NCBI GenBank assembly: GCA_002633005.1
Contig: NMRA01000746.1
Coordinates: forward strand, 63,755 to 127,754
DNA from: Phoronis australis
Lineage: Eukaryota > Phoronida > Phoronidae
DNA: 64,000 bases
Direction of reading: 5' to 3'
Within the stretch, counting starts at the first letter, position 1, and the number at the start of each line of letters is the position of its first letter. This document shows, one piece after another, positions 16,908 through 30,192 of the stretch. The notes beneath the pieces are model-generated. The model ran no database searches. It was not told the DNA's origin and was given only the letters and a program-made list of their open reading frames with translations. The translations under genes and the position numbers were made by a program.

Positions 16908-19900
16908 TCGTCTAATTATTTTATCTATTTCTTTAATCCTATTTGTTGTAACTTCGATATTGGCTAAAACGTGAACCAACTTAGACAAACCGTAAGTTTT
17001 TACAATATGAATCCTCCCTCTGGTCGTCAAATGTCTAGTTTTCCAAATATTTAATAGATCTTTTAATTTCTGAGTTTTATTGCCATAATTTAGCTGCTCA
17101 ACTTCTTAGTCATTTTGTCCGAAATATATTCCAAGACTTTTTATAGGTTTTCGTGGCCAAGAGGTATTGTACATTTTTTTAGGACAATGGGCACCACCTC
17201 AGGCAGAAATATATAAACCTTCACACCTTTCAGGATTTAAATGCAAGCCAGAAATGTCTCAAATAATTTTGAAAATTTAAAACATTCTTTTCCGGAATTC
17301 TCGTCTTGAATGAACAAAATGGTTTCGTCCGCGTACTGGGTTATTTTGATTTCATTATAAATTTTTAAACCATGAAAGTAATTATTCTTTCTGATAAAAT
17401 GTGATATACGTTCTGCACATAACACACAAAGGGGACTTGACTGCGGATCACCCTGTCGTAAGCCTCTTTCAATGTCGAAATACAGAGTTGTGAATCCGTT
17501 ATTTAACACAAAGGATGAGATTTTACAAATTTTTTATTTTACTTATTATCCCTTGTACAAAATTGAAGGCTTTTAAAGTTTTGAACATGTAATCCAAATT
17601 TAAGGTGTCGTATACCTTCTTGAAATCCAGGAATATAATTTAGACATGTAGTTTATTTTGTTTGTAATATTCCATCAAATCTTTACCTAATCGAATATTT
17701 TGGCCAATATTCCTTTTAGGTAATGACGTCTGATCAGGGTGAATCAATTTGTCCATGTACTTATAAATTCTATTGGTAATGGTTTTTGTGATCAATTTGT
17801 AGACGCAATTTAAGAGGGAGATTGGCCTCCAGTTATCTATCAACAAAAGTTCCTCACTATTTTTGCTTTTGGGTATAAGAGCTTATGACACTTTGTCTCT
17901 GCGACGTATACAATTCTCCCCTCTGGAAGCTAAAATTAAAACTCTCTATTAATTCATATTTAATTACCCCCCAAAACTTTTTGTAAAACTCATATGAAAT
18001 TCCGTCATTCCTGGTGTTTTGTTAGATTTTGTTCCTTGGAGAGCCTCGAAAATTTCTTGTTCAGTGAAATCTTGCTCAAGTTCCAGAGACTCTTCTTCAT
18101 AAAGTTGTTTATTTTTTGGGAGTGTAAATATTGTTGGGAGAGATCCACAATTATTTTCTTCTTTGGAATACAGATTTTTATAATACCGGGTTTGTAACTC
18201 TCTTACTCCAGTAGGAGTAGTAACACTTTGGTGACCATCTTTTAATGAACGAATTTGTTTTTATACACAATTCCTTACTTTGAGGTTTCTAAAATATTGA
18301 GAATTTTCCCCTTCCTCTGCCCATTGAACTTTGCTCCTTATAATCGAACCTTTAATAGACACAGTTTGTATTACTTGAAGTTCCGTTTTTGCCTTGTTCA
18401 AGGCTATTTTAGCTTCTTCGTCAGCCGGGTTATTTTCGACTTGACACAACAGCATATTTATTTATGAATAAGATGGAAATGTTCTTCTTTTCTTTTCGTA
18501 CATTTTGTTTTAGCGTAATCATTAGACACTTTTCTGATTTCCATTTTGGTCAAATCCCACACAAGATTTTTATTTTCGAAGATGGCATACATTCTTCTGC
18601 ATGCGGCAACACAATCAGTAATTTTTTTTGGTAACCAGGGTCATCAAGATAACTTACATTCCCACCATAATCGCGCACCACGTTTTTCATATTTGGAAAT
18701 TTCAATAGTCAATACTACGGCAGAGTGGTCAGAGAATACGAAGTCGTTAATAATGTCAACCTGTTTTGTCAAGAACGTTCTGAGAACCAGCCAATAGTCG
18801 ATTCTACTTTGACATGTTATTTGTTTGTCATGCCATGCGTACTTTCATATACCAGGATTTTTTCCTCCATACATCGAAGATCTTGTTGACATACCCAAAT
18901 TTTTAAATTTTTTGACTAACTTGGAATTTTGTAGAAAAATCAAGTTTACCTATTTTACCCAAATCTGACAGTGGACAGTTGAAATCGCCTGCGCATAGAA
19001 TGTTACTATCATGAGCGCTTTTGAATACTACATTGCCCAACCTTTCCACAAAGCTAAGTTGTTTTCTTGTTTCGTTTGGGAAGTGTACATTAAACAAATG
19101 TGAAATTGTACAATTAATCAAATTATATCTCCCGTCTGTGGCATTTATAGCTGAAATAATTTCAAAATCCAACTGTGGATGCAGTAAAATGGCAGTTCCT
19201 TTGCTATGATTTGTCCCATGACTTGCAATAATGGTTCCACCCCATTCACATTCCCATCTTGTAATACACTCCGCAGTACTGTATGTCTCTTGCAAATATG
19301 TTACGTCTTTTTTTATTTCAACCATTTGAAAAGTTGTAAACGTTTTGTTACTGAATTTATACCCCGGACATTTAGAGAATTATATATGAATTTGATGCTA
19401 ACCATCGCAATATTGCAGAGAGGTATGGACGCATGCCTGAAATATAGCAGCAAAGTAATGTTCTAAGTAACTAATAACAAGTAAATGTAGGAGTATGTAA
19501 ACACGTCTGTAATGTAAAAATCCACCAGCACACACATACATACACGCAGGTGAAGGGAGTCAAAAAGACATAATGCATACGTAACGAAACGTCATTTCTC
19601 ACCAGCCAATAGTCATTACGCATGGGGTTCCGAATACAAGTGTACAACTTCAATGTCTGTTTTCAGCTTCATCTTGAAATTACACATCATCACTGTCTGT
19701 TACCAGTTTAACTGTATTGTTGTTTACCAGGGCGAAGGTTCTCCCGTCTTTCGACCACGCACTTTTAACATTTGTTTTCTTGAATGTTGAACTCATGAAA
19801 TGATAATTTTCCGCTGTGAGATCTTCAGATACAAAAAACTGAGAAAATCTGGGAAAATATAGCATGGCGATAGCGGTAACTAACAAATTTCACTATACTA

Positions 19901-20326
19901 GGACGAGGTTTTTGTTGCCGGTTCGTAGAAGCGTTAGTGCTTGTACTTCAGAATGATCTTCTTGCACTTTCACCAGTGGGCCTACCCACTCTGTGGGCTC
20001 TGTCTATATTATCAAGGTCAATGCTAACATTCAATTTGTCTTGGAAAAACTTCTGAATGATCGTATCGCAATTTTCATTTGTTCTTTCTTCTACGCCGTA
20101 AATGCAGATTGAATTCCTTCGCGAGTATCGTTCTAAATTATTTATCTTAGATTTTAAGGCACAATTTTCAGCTTTCACCGACTTCAGTTCGCTTTTCACT
20201 TCTTGCAATTCTTCTCTAATAACACTCCTGAGCGACATTATAATCCTATCCTCCATAGCTTCTAACTTCTTTTCAAGGTCAGCTATGTTTACTTCAGTTC
20301 GAAAACCCTTTTCAAAGACAGATTAA
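16908..20326 (-). mobile_element. Decayed non-LTR retrotransposon LINE-1 (L1/Tx1-like), ORF1 plus ORF2
   Basis: Non-LTR element with two ORFs, both broken. ORF1 (about 20326-19680) has a coiled coil (EELQEVKSELKSVKAEN, NNLERYSRRNSICIYGV) and a C-terminal block of the VSEDLTAENY and DGRTFALVNN type, split by a frameshift near 19930. ORF2 begins near 19405 (MVSIKFIYNSLNVRGINS). It shifts frame at an A-run near 19320, then shows AP-endonuclease motifs (LQETY, GTAILLHP, CAGDFNCPL) to 18903. RT motifs follow: NWRPISLLN near 17840, RQGDPQSSPLC near 17445 and YADE, a decayed YADD, near 17330. The thumb region (PIKSLGIYFG) runs to 16908, where the similarity ends. Many stops make it dead. Confidence 0.9.
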
Positions 20327-20451
20327 GTAATAACTGGCGAGATGACAAGGGTCTTTAACCCGTCATAGGTTGGATTATGAAAGGAACCACGTTGCAAACG
20401 ATAGGAGCGCCAGTAAAATGAGAGTAAATGTGTGAACTCAAAATACTTGTG

Positions 20452-20457
20452 TTTATT
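20452..20457 (-). promoter_or_regulatory. Poly(A) signal AATAAA, paralogue 1
   Basis: AATAAA on the minus strand about 320 bases after the stop codon of the 20780-25528 gene, and before LINE-1 begins. A plausible end of its 3' UTR. Confidence 0.5.
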
Positions 20458-20779
20458 TTTGCAAATGGCGAAACCGGAAGGACTAACAAAAATAGTCAAA
20501 CGAATAACTCGCGTACGAGTCCCTATTGACTATATGGTGGTCAAATCTTGACATAAATGCTCACCAGATAAGGAGAACCAGAACTTGAAATACACTTCTT
20601 CTACGTTACGACGGTCGACTTGCACCAAAAACTAAAAGCTTGATGATTATTTTGGGATACTGACAATTCCAAAAGGGTTGAAAAGCTGGTTTGTAGCGGC
20701 AGCAAAAAAATCAGCCTGTATGCTCATACAGCGCCACCTACAATTCATGATAGTTGCAGGCCATGTCCTGGAAATGGGA

Positions 20780-23700
20780 TTATAACATGTCCGCAAGAGC
20801 GGCATTGGATGGGGGTATAATTCTGGCATCTTGCGGTTGCCATATAATTTTGCCGCACACTGCATAAAAAAGCATTCTTGGGCATGCGATGTTGGGTAAG
20901 TTATCTTCTCTTTGCCTTCTTTCAAAGAGAGTTAGGAACATGTCCTCCATTAATGATCGCCTGATATCAGCCTCACTGTGAGCAGTTTGGTCTTCCGTTG
21001 GTAGCTGGAGACCCTCATTTCCTGGTGGGATGGGCTCAGCCATGTTGTCCTGAAGGGATGAGTCACTGACGAACACGTGACCGACTATGACTTGTGTGTC
21101 ATCACTTCCATCAGGCATGTCATCACCATCATGGACCGCAGTTTCCTCTCCCGTGTTGTCGTTTTCATCATTTTGATGAGTGTGGTGGTGCTCCTCACTG
21201 ACACCGAATTCAAAATGGTCGTCATCCTCAACGCAGGGATCATCACAGAATATATGATCCTTGGACCATTGTATGAGGACTAGGTACCCAACCACGGTGG
21301 CCATGTAGGCTGGTATTAACACTAACGCCAAGCACGTTGCGGTGATGGCAACAAGGAAATAGCTTCCTGTCTTTGTATACTCGAGACCATGTCCATCTGC
21401 AAAGAAATGCAGCAATCCTGATTTTTGAGTAAAATTATTTAAGCAAAACTTAAAGTTACCCAAGGGCCATCTTTTCAAGTGGGAGCTTCAGTGTGCATGC
21501 TTCATTTTCAATGTAATATTAATTGCTAAACCAGTCATATCATCAAGTATTTAAAAAATGATGCAGTAATACTAGCTTTTTGAATTCTGTTTGAATTATT
21601 AAGTTAAAAAGATTCACTTATGATTTGCCAACTAGTATAAGGAGGAAACAAATTTTGGAGTAATAACATGATTACCATCCTTTTGATAAATCATACTTAT
21701 AACTTGGCCTTTAGTACTGCTGGGCTATATAATTGTGTTGTTAAAGTTTTGGTTTATTATACATGTTTCTCCCAGTCACACTGCATGGGTGGTACCAATA
21801 ACAACAGTCTTTTCTTTTAAATGCACTTTTTTCTCTTGGCATCTTCATTTCTCATACATTTTGATTTTACAAACTTTTCCACTCCACGTTAACCACAGTA
21901 CTGTTGTACCTTAGGTGATGATAGATTGGATGTAAAGTACAGAGCACGTGAAATAGACAGTGTGTTGTGTCAGTTGCATGATAAATAACGCATGCAGTTA
22001 AGGTCTCTTGTCAGAAAATGAAATGGAGTGCTTTATAGTGACGGAAATGGTTTCATAAAATATAATTGTGGTGCATGAGAAAAGAACGATGGTGGCAAGG
22101 GTCATTGGTGATTGTCAACAATTCGGAAAGTAAAGAGAAAACTCACCAACTGGAATGTCCTCGTTTGTGCTAGCAATAGGGTTGATGATGGTCCCCTGGT
22201 GTTGAGTTTGAGGCTCTCCTAAAAATATATGTACAGTACTGTTGTATCATGCACACCAGTAAATCATATCTTCAACTTCCTGCTGTGTTTTTTTTATCAT
22301 TATCTTGCATCAAGTGATTCTCAAAGTATTTAAAAAATCATTGATAGATATACCTTACTTTGTTTACACAGAAAAATCCGGAGAAATTTGAACTTATCTA
22401 ACGAAGAATCCATAGACTGAGCAAATGGCAGTCTTATAGATACACATTTTACTAGACATACACAGGCTGTTCATGTGTTCCCATTGCACTAATCACCTGG
22501 AACCATTTTTATGCTTTATTAAAACCGAGCTGAGGAGTTGAGTGACCTGACTTAAGGTCTTAGACTAGTAGTGTAGCTGTGTAGCAGTGTGCCTCCTAAT
22601 GGGACTCAAGCCCACAACCTTAATCATACACTTATCTCACTGGCCACACTGTTTCGTTTGAGTTACCTTGCATATCATATTAATTGGTCTCAAGTTTGGC
22701 CAAAAATGCAAAAGCTGGTTCTAGTGTTTTTACCCCGACTTAGTTTGAGGCCTGCATTCACTGAAAAAAATGCTTTTCCCACAAAAGTTTCAGGAGTGTT
22801 CTTGCGTTTTTTTTGTACTAAGGCATGTAAGCAAGGTTAAGCAAGGTTTGAAATGTCATGATTTGCCAAGTGAAGAGTGAAAAAAATAAATCCTTCACCA
22901 TTTTGCTTGTCTCGGGTGGTTTTTACGAAAACTAAGTAAAAAACACAAGCAATCAATTCGATTGTCTAAAAAACACAGACCAGAAATGTTTGGCTGTACA
23001 TCTGGCCATGAGGTCTAATCTTCATTCTTGAAATTGAACATAAAAATATTTTTGATATTTTATGTTCTACATTTATTCTAATTCAAGATAACCATCTATT
23101 TTTCTATACTCGTGTACGCTATGGTTTATGTGGATAACTGTCTAGTCCTAGCTTGTACCTGATGACCCCAGCATGAATTTGATCTTCGAATTATTTTTGA
23201 TATTCTATGTTGTACTTAAGTGAGAATTCAAGATAACCATTTATTTTTTTGTGCTTGGGTACGCTGTGGTTTATGTGGATAACCGTCTAATCCTAGGTCA
23301 GTTGAAATGTAAGTCCAGTATTGGGTTTTAATTCTTTCTATATCTAATTCGTGCTTGGATTTGATGACCCTCAAAATTTCAAGAGGTCATCGAGAGCGAA
23401 CTTTGACTAGACACTAATCAGCAAAAACCATAACATACTCAAGCATGCAATAATAGATGCTTATCTTGATTTTGCACCAAAGGAGAATGTAAAATGACAA
23501 AAATAATCTCGAGTCCGATTTCAAGACCTGGTCCATGTAAGTTGGCGTCACGGGTACTTGTCAAAAGCATTCTTGTTTTTTGCATGCCCTCATTGGTTCA
23601 CATCTGTATTTCAGTCTACTTTTGTTTTCGCATTTTCAACATTGATGATCTTTCCTTAATGTATAAAATTTTGGATTCATTGTTGCCTTATTTTCTCACA

Positions 23701-24576
23701 AGGATTGGGCGCGGTCTAACTCGAGATTGAACCGGAAAGTACTTTTGACATTTTCCACTCTTCTTCAATATGAACCGATGGTAATTAGATATTATTCCGT
23801 GCTCAGTATATTATGGATTATAAAAATGCCCATGTAGTCCAAATTCGCTCTTGATAACTTAAAGAATCGAGCTACAAACCCGAGTCAAAACTTGTGATTT
23901 CGAGCAAAAACTCGGGATTTTTAGTTCAGACTCAAACTTCTCGCTTTAATGCTAAGGTCATCTAGTACAAGATCCACATAAACCATAAAGTACTCAAGTA
24001 CTAAATGACATATACTTACTTTGAATTCCTAGTAAAATGTAGCGGATACTGTTAAAAATAATTTCAATTTTAATTTCCAGTAAAAAGATTAGACCCTGAG
24101 CCCAGGTGTAGTCATTGTGAAGTCATTGCAAATCATGATGTAAACCTTCAGTTGTTAAAACCATAGAACTCTAGCCCTGAAATGCCAAGTCAGATATCAC
24201 AGCCGCTGAGGTTGTGCCGCGCATGCGTGATGATTATGTTTGTAATAGTTTGTTCCGGCATGTTTATTTGCTATGGAATTTACTGTCGTTAAAACTTTTT
24301 GCAACTCCACCAATTTTCAACCGAAATGCATCAGAACCATATCATTAGAAGGTCCTTTGTCTGTTCTTGATTATACCAGAAGCAAAAGATAAATAACAGG
24401 TAAACGTTGCACAAATGAATTATAATTATAGAAACAATTGAAGACGGCAATAATACACACATGCACAAAGTTAACGCACACACACACACGTACAATCACA
24501 TTCGCACTGACACACGCACAAACACACATGCACAAACATGCAATATTTTGTACAAATGCGTGCACACACATACGCA

Positions 24577-24614
<38 letters not shown>

Positions 24615-25528
24615 TACACTTAGCTAAGCAATTATGAGTAATTTATTGAAAGTTGCATACACATCTATTTTAAGGCCTAAACTTTTCATTTCGGTCAAAT
24701 GTAACTTCTGTATAATCCTGTTACGGGATTGTATTGTCTATCGGCATGTGGTGTGATACGTTGTCGAAAGTGGTTATTCCGACTGCAGCTGTAAAGATAT
24801 CCACCCAGAGCCACAGGTAGTTGCTATATACAGATTGGTCAGTGTGTCAGGTTTTTTGACTAGCTTTGTAGAGAAATCACTGATTGTACAGAACCCTGCC
24901 TTAAGAGTCTTGCTTGATGAACAATAATAAATGAAAATGAAGCAATGAAATTGGGCTTGAATTTGAATTGGCATTCCGGGGCTATAGTTCTATGATAAAA
25001 CAGCAATAAATTCTAATTTAAGCATGTTCTAAAATACGTCAGCTTAATCTTTGATACCTACCACCATCAGTCTGAGATTGCCATCCACTGTCTCCATCAT
25101 CTGAAAAAGTCAGCAGTTTGTTGACAGCGCCAAAGACATAGTCTGTTTTTGCAGTGTTTTTACGATCAAAGTTGTGTGGCAGGATGGATAGTGAGGCAAT
25201 GTTGACAGTTCTATCCAGTACTCATTTATTACTCAATGGAAAAGACCTTTAGATTGCACCATAACCATTTTTTGTTATGCCTATTATTTGAAACGCCCAA
25301 CATTTGATAGTTTGAGGCAAAGTATATTGTTTTGAAATTGGGTACTGAATGAAAGCAGCCCTTCAGTTTTGTGATTATCTGGAGAGCTACCCGGCGGGTA
25401 TTTGAATTAGTGTGGGTTCGTTAATACAGTTGATTTAGTTTGTAAAAGATCAAATCCTGTTTGCTTAGCAATGGCATGAAAAGCATCATATTACCTTGTA
25501 TATTTTGTGTTATCCTGTTTGAATTCAT
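20780..25528 (-). CDS. Unrecognised membrane protein, paralogue 1 (253 aa, four exons)
   Basis: Exons 25528-25495 (MNSNRITQNIQ), 25100-25062 (DDGDSGWQSQTDG), 22218-22147 (GEPQTQ...EDIPV) and 21396-20780, all GT-AG. All three introns are phase 1 and the spliced length is exactly 254 codons with stop. There is no signal peptide. Residues 1-59 are polar and hydrophilic. Residues 60-90 are one long hydrophobic stretch (SYFLVAITATCLAL, then IPAY, then VVGYLVLI) that could be a single membrane helix or a kinked re-entrant pair. The tail (92-253) is acidic with D/H/E runs. It contains AEADIRR-like SEADIRRSLMEDM and ends with GKIIWQPQDARIIPPSNAAL. The last two motifs and the membrane core recur in the gene at 32327-50200. 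I do not recognise the family. The CA microsatellite lies in intron 2. Confidence 0.72.
24478..24612. repeat. (CA)n microsatellite
   Basis: An impure CA/CG dinucleotide tract ends in a pure run of about 30 bases (24582-24610). It lies in an intron of the minus-strand membrane-protein gene. The long ORFs reading V-C-V-C or H-T-H-T across it are artefacts. Confidence 0.95.
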
Positions 25529-25625
25529 CTTTTCTGTAGTAAGTTTGCAGTCTGTCACAACAAAGCATGCAGCCATTTTGACGGATTGGATGCTTCGGTA
25601 TTCGACGAGATATTTTTTCCGGAAT

Positions 25626-25633
25626 TGACGTCA
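25626..25633. promoter_or_regulatory. Palindromic CRE (TGACGTCA) upstream of paralogue 1
   Basis: A perfect TGACGTCA lies 98 bases upstream of the ATG of the 20780-25528 gene. The consensus site binds CREB/ATF bZIP factors. The only other perfect copy I found in the window lies at the start of the paralogous gene. Confidence 0.55.
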
Positions 25634-26220
25634 TTGAATGTGACTTCATTGACTTTGACCTGATTTACATCCTCCTAGCTTAATGCTACCTTTTGTGGCC
25701 ATTGTATGATACAACCCCCATAAGAAGCATTCTATTTGCAGTGCAGTCATGGGCACTTCTAAATGCTTTGCTGCTTTTTTGATGACTGTCATGGTTCAGA
25801 TAATTTTTTTCTTGCATATTTTGACTTATAAGTCTAAGTGTAGCTGGGTGGCAGTTAAATAAAACTATAAGCCATTTGAAATGCATAGTTCTCTCAAACA
25901 CAGTTATAGTAGACCATGCCATATTGCTGTTGTCATATCTCAGAAATGCAAAGCAAATATGATATTTCACGGAAAGTGCACTTAACGACCATCGAAACGT
26001 AGTCACGTCGTAAGGGCCCTTGGCTAAATTATTTTGCATTTATTGTGGCATTTTCTTTAAGCCCACTCATCAATTGACCTATTGCCAGGATTTTGAGTGA
26101 TGGCTCAACTGACCAATAAGGACGCAGCATTGTTGACACACCTTCATTTCCAAGCCACCATTTTACGCGTCAACACGCTGCTGGGTAAAACTTATTAGTT
26201 GTTTGTCGTCATTATGCAAG

Positions 26221-26227
26221 GGGGCGG
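26221..26227 (+). promoter_or_regulatory. GC box (GGGGCGG) in a putative bidirectional promoter
   Basis: GGGGCGG lies between the divergent starts at 25528 (minus) and 26408 (plus), within an otherwise AT-rich interval. An Sp1-type site is possible; a single match is weak evidence. Confidence 0.3.
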
Positions 26228-26407
26228 AGCTTGTGATAGGTCAGCTACTAACCCATTCACATCTGGCGGTCTGAGCTTCAATTGTCAACTCTGATAAGTT
26301 ATCTCCACTTAAGTCATCTTGTACTTCTTAATATTCGTTGATACGACTGGGTACACTGGTAAGATATTCCGCAGCAAAATTATCAGTTGTTCTCAAGTGA
26401 AGATAAA

Positions 26408-26650
26408 ATGACGAGAAGACTTGAGAATGAAACAAGTATGTTTCGAAATATCGTGTGTCTTTTAATTATTTCGCTAGGCCAGTTACTGTATCTATGTTCA
26501 GTTGAAAGTAGAGTTTTGTTCCGAAAGTACAAACATAACGGAATAAAGACTGTGAACTATGAAAAGTGTGGTGCATTTAACAAATTCTGTATAACCGAAA
26601 ACTTGCTCCTGAAGTACAGCCAGTTGTTCGGGAGTAAACCAAAGGTATGA
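26408..26650 (+). CDS. Small secreted peptide ORF or signal-peptide first exon
   Basis: 80-codon plus-strand ORF. After an N-terminal MTRRLENETS, or starting at the internal MFRN at 26438, comes a hydrophobic core NIVCLLIISLGQLLYL typical of a signal peptide. The mature part is basic (FRKYKHNGIKTVNYEK) with two cysteines (CGAFNKFC). The reading frame stops at GTA TGA, yet AAG|GTATGA is also a good splice donor (exon end 26644, phase 0). It is therefore either a complete small secreted protein or the first exon of a larger gene whose next exon I could not identify. It lies head to head with the minus-strand gene ending at 25528. Unrecognised. Confidence 0.4.
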   Translation: MTRRLENETSMFRNIVCLLIISLGQLLYLCSVESRVLFRKYKHNGIKTVNYEKCGAFNKFCITENLLLKYSQLFGSKPKV

Positions 26651-27310
26651 TCTGTTTGACAGTTTGAGGCCTTGATATCAATGTAAAATGACAACATTTT
26701 GGGTGATTAACTTCATATTGTTTTCTTCATTTACAATAATTCTTCACATATTGTGCGCACAATAATGGTTCACTTCTGAAATTTTAGTTTTTGAATTTTC
26801 TCCATTTTATTACTGCAAGAAAAATTTATTCTGTTGATAACGTCGTCGTTTATACAGTGTAATTTCATAAAGTACCTTTTGACAAATTTTCCGTTACTTG
26901 CAGTAAAGCAGTGAGCGTTTGAAAGATGTAAAAACCATTTTTGAAATTATTTTCCTGCGAAATAAATGGAAGTTGCCATAGAGTGACAATGAAAGAAAAC
27001 TGTTTTTACGTGATAAGGTAGCATAAAGTTTTGTTGCTGGCCAGTGGTTGTGTGGTGTTGGGGAAAAAAATATTGCACGACTATGAGTCTTCTCAGCAAA
27101 GTCATATTTCCTTAGGTGACATGGTTTCCTCCACATCCATACCACATTGTTTAATTCATATCACTGAGATAGTAAAAATAAAGAAAACATTTGCGAAAAG
27201 TCATAATAATCAGTGAATTTCATTTTGGATTTTAATTATTATTTTTACATAGGAAAAGTTTCTTATGCACTCACGTATACAATTAGTGGAATTCTCCAGT
27301 GTTTGTTTGA
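26651..27310. other. No gene seen
   Basis: Intergenic or intronic sequence after the signal-peptide exon. An acceptor-like TTTTTACATAG lies near 27253, with an open frame that runs straight into the dispersed repeat, so I do not call an exon. Confidence 0.3.
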
Positions 27311-28225
27311 GGTATTTTGCGCCACCTACTGGCCACTTTTATTATTTTCTGTTTTTGGGCATCCGCCCCTCTATCAACCAAACCACTCTTTGGATGATTC
27401 AAAATTGGCATGTATGTTGTGCAGGTGAAAAGGACAGTTGACTACTGGGGCGCTTCCTTATCACAGTTTGTTCTTTTAGCACCCATAGCTCTATCTCCTG
27501 AACCCACTGCAGGACCTGTCAAATTTAGCGTCTCTTCATGAAGTTGACAACAAACAAGGACGACTTTCAGGTGGATCTGACAAATGCTCTGCTCCCTATT
27601 GGAAATTTCGTTTTTCCCCCGTTTTTCTCTGTTTCTCTGAAGTTCCTTGATGAATTTTTATGAAATTGGTAAACTACTCTCCATTAAAAATGCAATGGCA
27701 TGTTCCCATTCTCGTATGGATTCGACGAATTTTGCGTTAACAAGTGGCCATTTTTACTGTTTTCTAGTCTGATTTTCGATCCGCCCTTCTATCAACCAAA
27801 TTACTCTTAGGATGTTTGTGATAATTGGTATATATATTCTTAGTGTTAAGAGAATGGTTGACGATGATTTTCTGATGACTTCTACTGTGGTGCCTCCTAG
27901 TGGCGTTTTTTTGGGGGGGGCCCATAGGTGTATCTCCTAAACCCACTGCAAGGTCTTTATGTACTTATATGAAGTTGACAACGCAATGACAATAACTTTC
28001 ATACGCATCCAACCAACACTCAATGCCCCCTTTTGTGCGTTTTCCTTTTTCTCTGAAATTCCTTGATGGATTTAAGAAATTTGGTAAATAGGTTTCCATT
28101 AAAGAAGCGATGGCATGTTCCCGTTTTTGGATGGATTCAACGTGTTTTGCGCCATTTAGTGACCGTTTTTATAATACAAATAAACATCGAGAAGCACACT
28201 GTTTGCAGTGCTTTCGTGGGCGCAT
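27311..28225. repeat. Dispersed CTAGTGG higher-order repeat, copy 1
   Basis: Partial copy of the repeat family best seen at 30516-32195, with the same blocks: CTCTATCAACCAAA, TATCTCCTAAACCCACTGCA, CCTCCTAGTGGCG. It ends in the same right terminus GTGGGCGCAT (28216-28225). Not coding. Confidence 0.8.
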
Positions 28226-28653
28226 TTCAACGCTCTTGTTTTTTTAGGTAAATATTTTCTTTCTCGAAAGAAAGAAAATAACAGCATTGCTAACTAATAA
28301 GTTTCTAGGAATGGAAAAGGTACAACATTCACGGACCATTCATAAACCCACGCACTCTTTAATGAACAAGGTACTTCTCAAATTATACGTGACGGTCTCT
28401 ATATCTATTAGTATTTACAGAGGGCCTCCCAAAAGGTGAAATTCAGGGTTTTTAAGACTGATGCTTTCGTCTAACTTGAATAAAATAATACAAAGAATAT
28501 TAAAAATTTTCGAATGTAGGCTTGCTGTGGTCTAAAGATGATTGAAATATAAAAGTATTGGCATAAAGTTTGTGCAGGACAGTATTAACCTTTTCACAGT
28601 TAGGTCCTAAATAAATGTTTAAAATTTTAGTTTTTACCAAATCTATTACTTAA

Positions 28654-30192
28654 AGGAGAATGCCACCCGATTTAATTAGTCTTTTTTGCCATCTTAATCG
28701 GTCTATATCCACATCGCCTCGCATACGGTCGACCTTACCTTGCCAAGAGGTGTCGCGTTAACCTGTGAGGAGGGTGAGAAACGACGCTAGCGACGTCAGT
28801 GGTTCATATGCAGAGTGAATGCCGCTATGTTGCGGTGCATCGTTCCCGCTTGTCCGAACTAAGCAGCTGCGAGGAAAGCGGGTATACCTTTTTTTTACTT
28901 CCTCGAGAGTCCGAAATGCTTAGGAAGTGGCTCATGGTAGTGAAGAATGAAATGTACGCTGTAAATAGCAAGTATGAGGCGATGAAACATCTCCGTGTCT
29001 GCGGCCTGCAGACGTCGACAGTGCCTGACGAATGCCGGCTTACCAAATAACTCCATACGTTCCGTTGTCTTAGCTTGTTCACGGCGCCTCTCTAGTATTT
29101 CTTCATCACTATTCCTGTTCGAATTGATAGCCTGTAAAACTTAACAATCCACCTGCGAAGTCGGGACTGATGAGCTCTAGCTCGTCTAAGTCGGGACTGC
29201 GAGTTGCCATGTTGGCCTTTATTACTGAGCGTTCTGTTTCAAAATGAATTATTCTCGCCCTAACCAATACTTACATAAAACTGAAACAAAGTCTGTCTCA
29301 TTAGATGCAATTTGTAATGCCTTTGGAGTGTTCGTTAGTGCAAATGATTTGAGAAGCCAGCAATGAATAAATCACTGCGTTACTGGCTTTAGGTGCAATA
29401 AAACTAATTGACAGGACACCGAGGCCGTGTGAGCTCATGCTAATTTAGTGTTTGCTGGCAGAAACTGTTGTGAAACAACTCGATTTCCATCCCAACGCCG
29501 GGTGTTAGAGGAATCTTTATTTACATTTACATTACTCAAATAATGATTGTCAATGTACAACTTCTGCCCTGACGGTGCTGTGGCTAGGGCGGAGCCTGAA
29601 TTCGCGGCCCCCGACGAGTAAGTAGATATCCAGTTTCGTGGTTAATTTACCAACATAATCCACTGAACTTTGGCTGGTTTATGTTCCTGATGTCTGATCA
29701 GTTTCCGAGCCATTGGCCGGGATGGTGAACGAGTCAATCCGGCCGGCCCGGCGATGGGCAAGTCTAAACAACACAGATCTAGGTTCTCCTGTCTGTATCT
29801 CACGGAAAATACTTTGAAATTATCTCCGAACAGACCTTATTGGCCTGCCGAACTTCGTAGGCTACGTTGTGTTCAAATACCAATAAATCCGTAAGAGCGA
29901 AATAAAACAACACGTTTTTATAAGAACTTGGTGTATTTTTAAGGGTTTTACATCGAAGTTTGATCATTTATTGGTGTTAAACGATGACTTCAAGCGATAA
30001 GCTGACACCAGTAACCCGTGTTGAGAACTGCTGAACAGACTGCGTGTGAAACCGATGACATCATTGGATAATTTCAGCACCTCCGTCTGCCGTCAGGTGT
30101 CAGGTAACGCAACCGTACGTGTCGTTATGGAGTAGAGCTACTCGATCTAAATTCAGATACAAATTAGGTTGTTTTTTGGGTGGCATGCTCCT
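28654..30192 (+). mobile_element. Kolobok-like DNA transposon with TTAA target-site duplication
   Basis: Terminal inverted repeats start AGGAGAATGCCACCC (28654) and, on the other strand, AGGAGCATGCCACCC (30192). They are flanked on both sides by TTAA (28650-28653 and 30193-30196). TTAA duplications with a THAP-domain transposase are known for the Kolobok superfamily, and the element contains a decayed THAP coding region at its left end. At 1539 bp with no intact transposase it is a dead or internally deleted copy. It is nested in a LINE fragment, which confirms the insertion. Confidence 0.8.
28827..29047 (+). pseudogene. Broken THAP-domain coding remnant
   Basis: The frame from ATG 28827 reads LRCIVPACPN, an in-frame stop, then AAARKAGIPFFYF. 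After a one-base shift another frame continues SEMLRKWLMVVKNEMYAV and KHLRVCGLQ. This matches the THAP order C-x4-C, GIPFF, W, C; the final histidine is lost. At least one stop and one frameshift prevent function. THAP is the DNA-binding domain of Kolobok and P-type transposases and of host THAP proteins. Confidence 0.7.

Noticed and set aside
24371-24623. ORFs reading VCVCVC or HTHTHT
   Set aside because: Translation of the CA microsatellite.
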